A DNA stretch of 8,285 nucleotides from an uncultured Porphyromonadaceae bacterium (GTDB taxonomy: Bacteria; Bacteroidota; Bacteroidia; Bacteroidales; Muribaculaceae), in assembly GCA_947175455.1 (NCBI GenBank), contig CAMWMW010000053.1, forward strand, positions 1 through 8,285, given 5' to 3'. The translations under genes were made by a program, and so were the position numbers. The notes below the pieces were generated by a model, which was not told the DNA's origin, ran no database searches, and saw only the letters and a program-made list of their open reading frames with translations. How positions within the stretch are numbered: the stretch's first letter is position 1; each line of letters begins with the position of its first letter. Shown one piece after another: positions 7,870 to 8,285 of the stretch.

Positions 7870-7922
7870 TTTAACGCTTTGCGAAAACCTGATATATGTG
7901 AATCATTTATCGCTTTACAAAA
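7870..7922. repeat. Imperfect 17-base direct repeat in the hydrolase leader
   Basis: TTTAACGCTTTGCGAAA (7870-7886) and TTTATCGCTTTACAAAA (7906-7922) match at 14 of 17 positions and are offset by 36 bases. They lie 20-70 bases before the hydrolase start codon. They could be paired operator sites or a chance A/T-rich resemblance; nothing here identifies a binding protein. Confidence 0.4.
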
Positions 7923-7948
7923 TAAATAAATTTCACTCAAAAATCAAA
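7918..7948 (-). promoter_or_regulatory. Possible housekeeping promoter of the hydrolase gene
   Basis: On the minus strand TTTG (7945-7948) is followed after 19 bases by TTATTTTG (7918-7925), one mismatch from the Bacteroidales -7 consensus TAnnTTTG. The spacing suits the primary sigma factor of this phylum, and the leader would be about 60 bases. The region is A/T-rich, so a chance match is quite possible. Confidence 0.35.
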
Positions 7949-8155
7949 GAAACTCCCCATGCCGGGATGTGTATATTTCATGGTCTGACTGCTCATTGAC
8001 TGTTGGTTATTGGCAAAGGCATAAGCGGAAGGTGAGGAAATGTCAAAATAGAAACTAAACAAAATTATGTTTATTAATGTTAAATATATAGCCGGTCTGA
8101 ATTTCAGGCTGCAACTCGTAAAAACAAAGATAAACTATCAATAATCTGAAATATT

Positions 8156-8285
8156 ATGAAAAAGATTCTACTGTCAATTCTGGCTCTGGCAAGCGTTGCA
8201 ACGGTTTCAGCGCAAAGCCGGGTTTTCAACAATCCCAACAACAAAGCGTATTTCGGTCTCCGCGGAACTCTTGACGTGCCTGTGC
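8156..8285 (+). CDS. Start of a probable outer-membrane beta-barrel protein, cut by the right edge
   Basis: The frame is open from the ATG at 8156 to the window end, 43 codons. It begins with a clear signal peptide, MKKILLSILALASVATVSA, with probable cleavage before QS. The mature start then reads NNKAYFGLRGTLDVPV. The aromatic-Gly-alternating pattern FGLRGTLDVP is typical of the first strand of small Bacteroidales outer-membrane barrel proteins, but too little is visible to name a family. It is preceded by an A-rich stretch (AAAAACAAAGATAAA), usual for translation starts in this phylum. It diverges from the PUL genes and is probably a separate transcription unit. Confidence 0.7.
   Translation, partial: MKKILLSILALASVATVSAQSRVFNNPNNKAYFGLRGTLDVPV

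Larger units (their letters stand above)
7852..8155. other. Divergent A/T-rich intergenic region between the hydrolase and an outer-membrane protein gene
   Basis: This 304-base stretch separates two genes pointing away from each other and should hold both promoters. No convincing open frame, RNA gene, terminator or strong hairpin is visible. The left part holds a possible hydrolase promoter and a pair of similar 17-base sequences, listed separately. In the right part there is no clear copy of the Bacteroidales TTTG / TAnnTTTG promoter for the plus-strand gene. The paired ECF motif found before the sigma gene and susC is absent here. Confidence 0.8.

Noticed and set aside
8041..8080. TATGTTTA at 8066-8073 as a -7 promoter box for the plus-strand gene
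   Set aside because: It deviates from TAnnTTTG at the last base, and no TTTG element is found at the required distance upstream.
1..8285. A new defence, mobile or RNA-based system
   Set aside because: No transposase, integrase, nuclease, repeat array, tRNA or structured RNA was found. Every gene but the cut one at the right edge fits a known PUL component, and the compact intergenic regions leave little room for anything hidden.

Overview
The window looks like part of a polysaccharide utilization locus (PUL) from a gut-type member of the Bacteroidales. The evidence is a SusC/SusD outer-membrane pair, a FecR-type anti-sigma factor, an ECF sigma factor of the kind paired with it, the absence of clear Shine-Dalgarno sites, and A/T-rich leaders. 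The genus cannot be fixed from this sequence; Bacteroidaceae and Muribaculaceae are both possible.

Five genes lie on the minus strand, so the order of transcription runs from high to low coordinates. They are a secreted GH30-family glycoside hydrolase (7851 to 6256), an ECF sigma factor (6153 to 5557), a FecR anti-sigma factor (5531 to 4596), a SusC-type TonB-dependent transporter with an N-terminal STN signalling domain (4419 to 856), and the first 276 codons of a SusD-like lipoprotein that runs off the left edge (830 to below 3). One gene on the plus strand begins at 8156 and runs off the right edge; it starts with a signal peptide and is probably an outer-membrane beta-barrel protein, likely outside the PUL. 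Between it and the hydrolase lies a 304-base divergent intergenic region.

The likely logic, from known SusC-STN/FecR/ECF systems, is as follows. Glycan is captured by SusD and SusC at the outer membrane, and the STN domain signals through FecR, which spans the inner membrane. This releases the sigma factor, which drives susC-susD. The sequence supports this with a matched two-block motif upstream of both the sigma gene (6211-6248) and susC (4451-4490): a 13-base and an 8-base identical block separated by the same 8-base spacer. This is most simply the ECF promoter, giving autoregulation of the regulator and activation of the transporter. A strong intrinsic terminator between fecR and susC (4501-4540) separates the two transcripts. 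The hydrolase carries both GH30 catalytic glutamates and most resembles the endo-beta-1,6-galactanase branch, so the best substrate guess is a beta-1,6-galactan such as arabinogalactan-protein side chains; that is inference.

No mobile element, CRISPR array, tRNA or rRNA was seen. The window looks like a well-formed example of a known class of system rather than a new one. The most useful observations are the paired promoter motif and the transcript layout.
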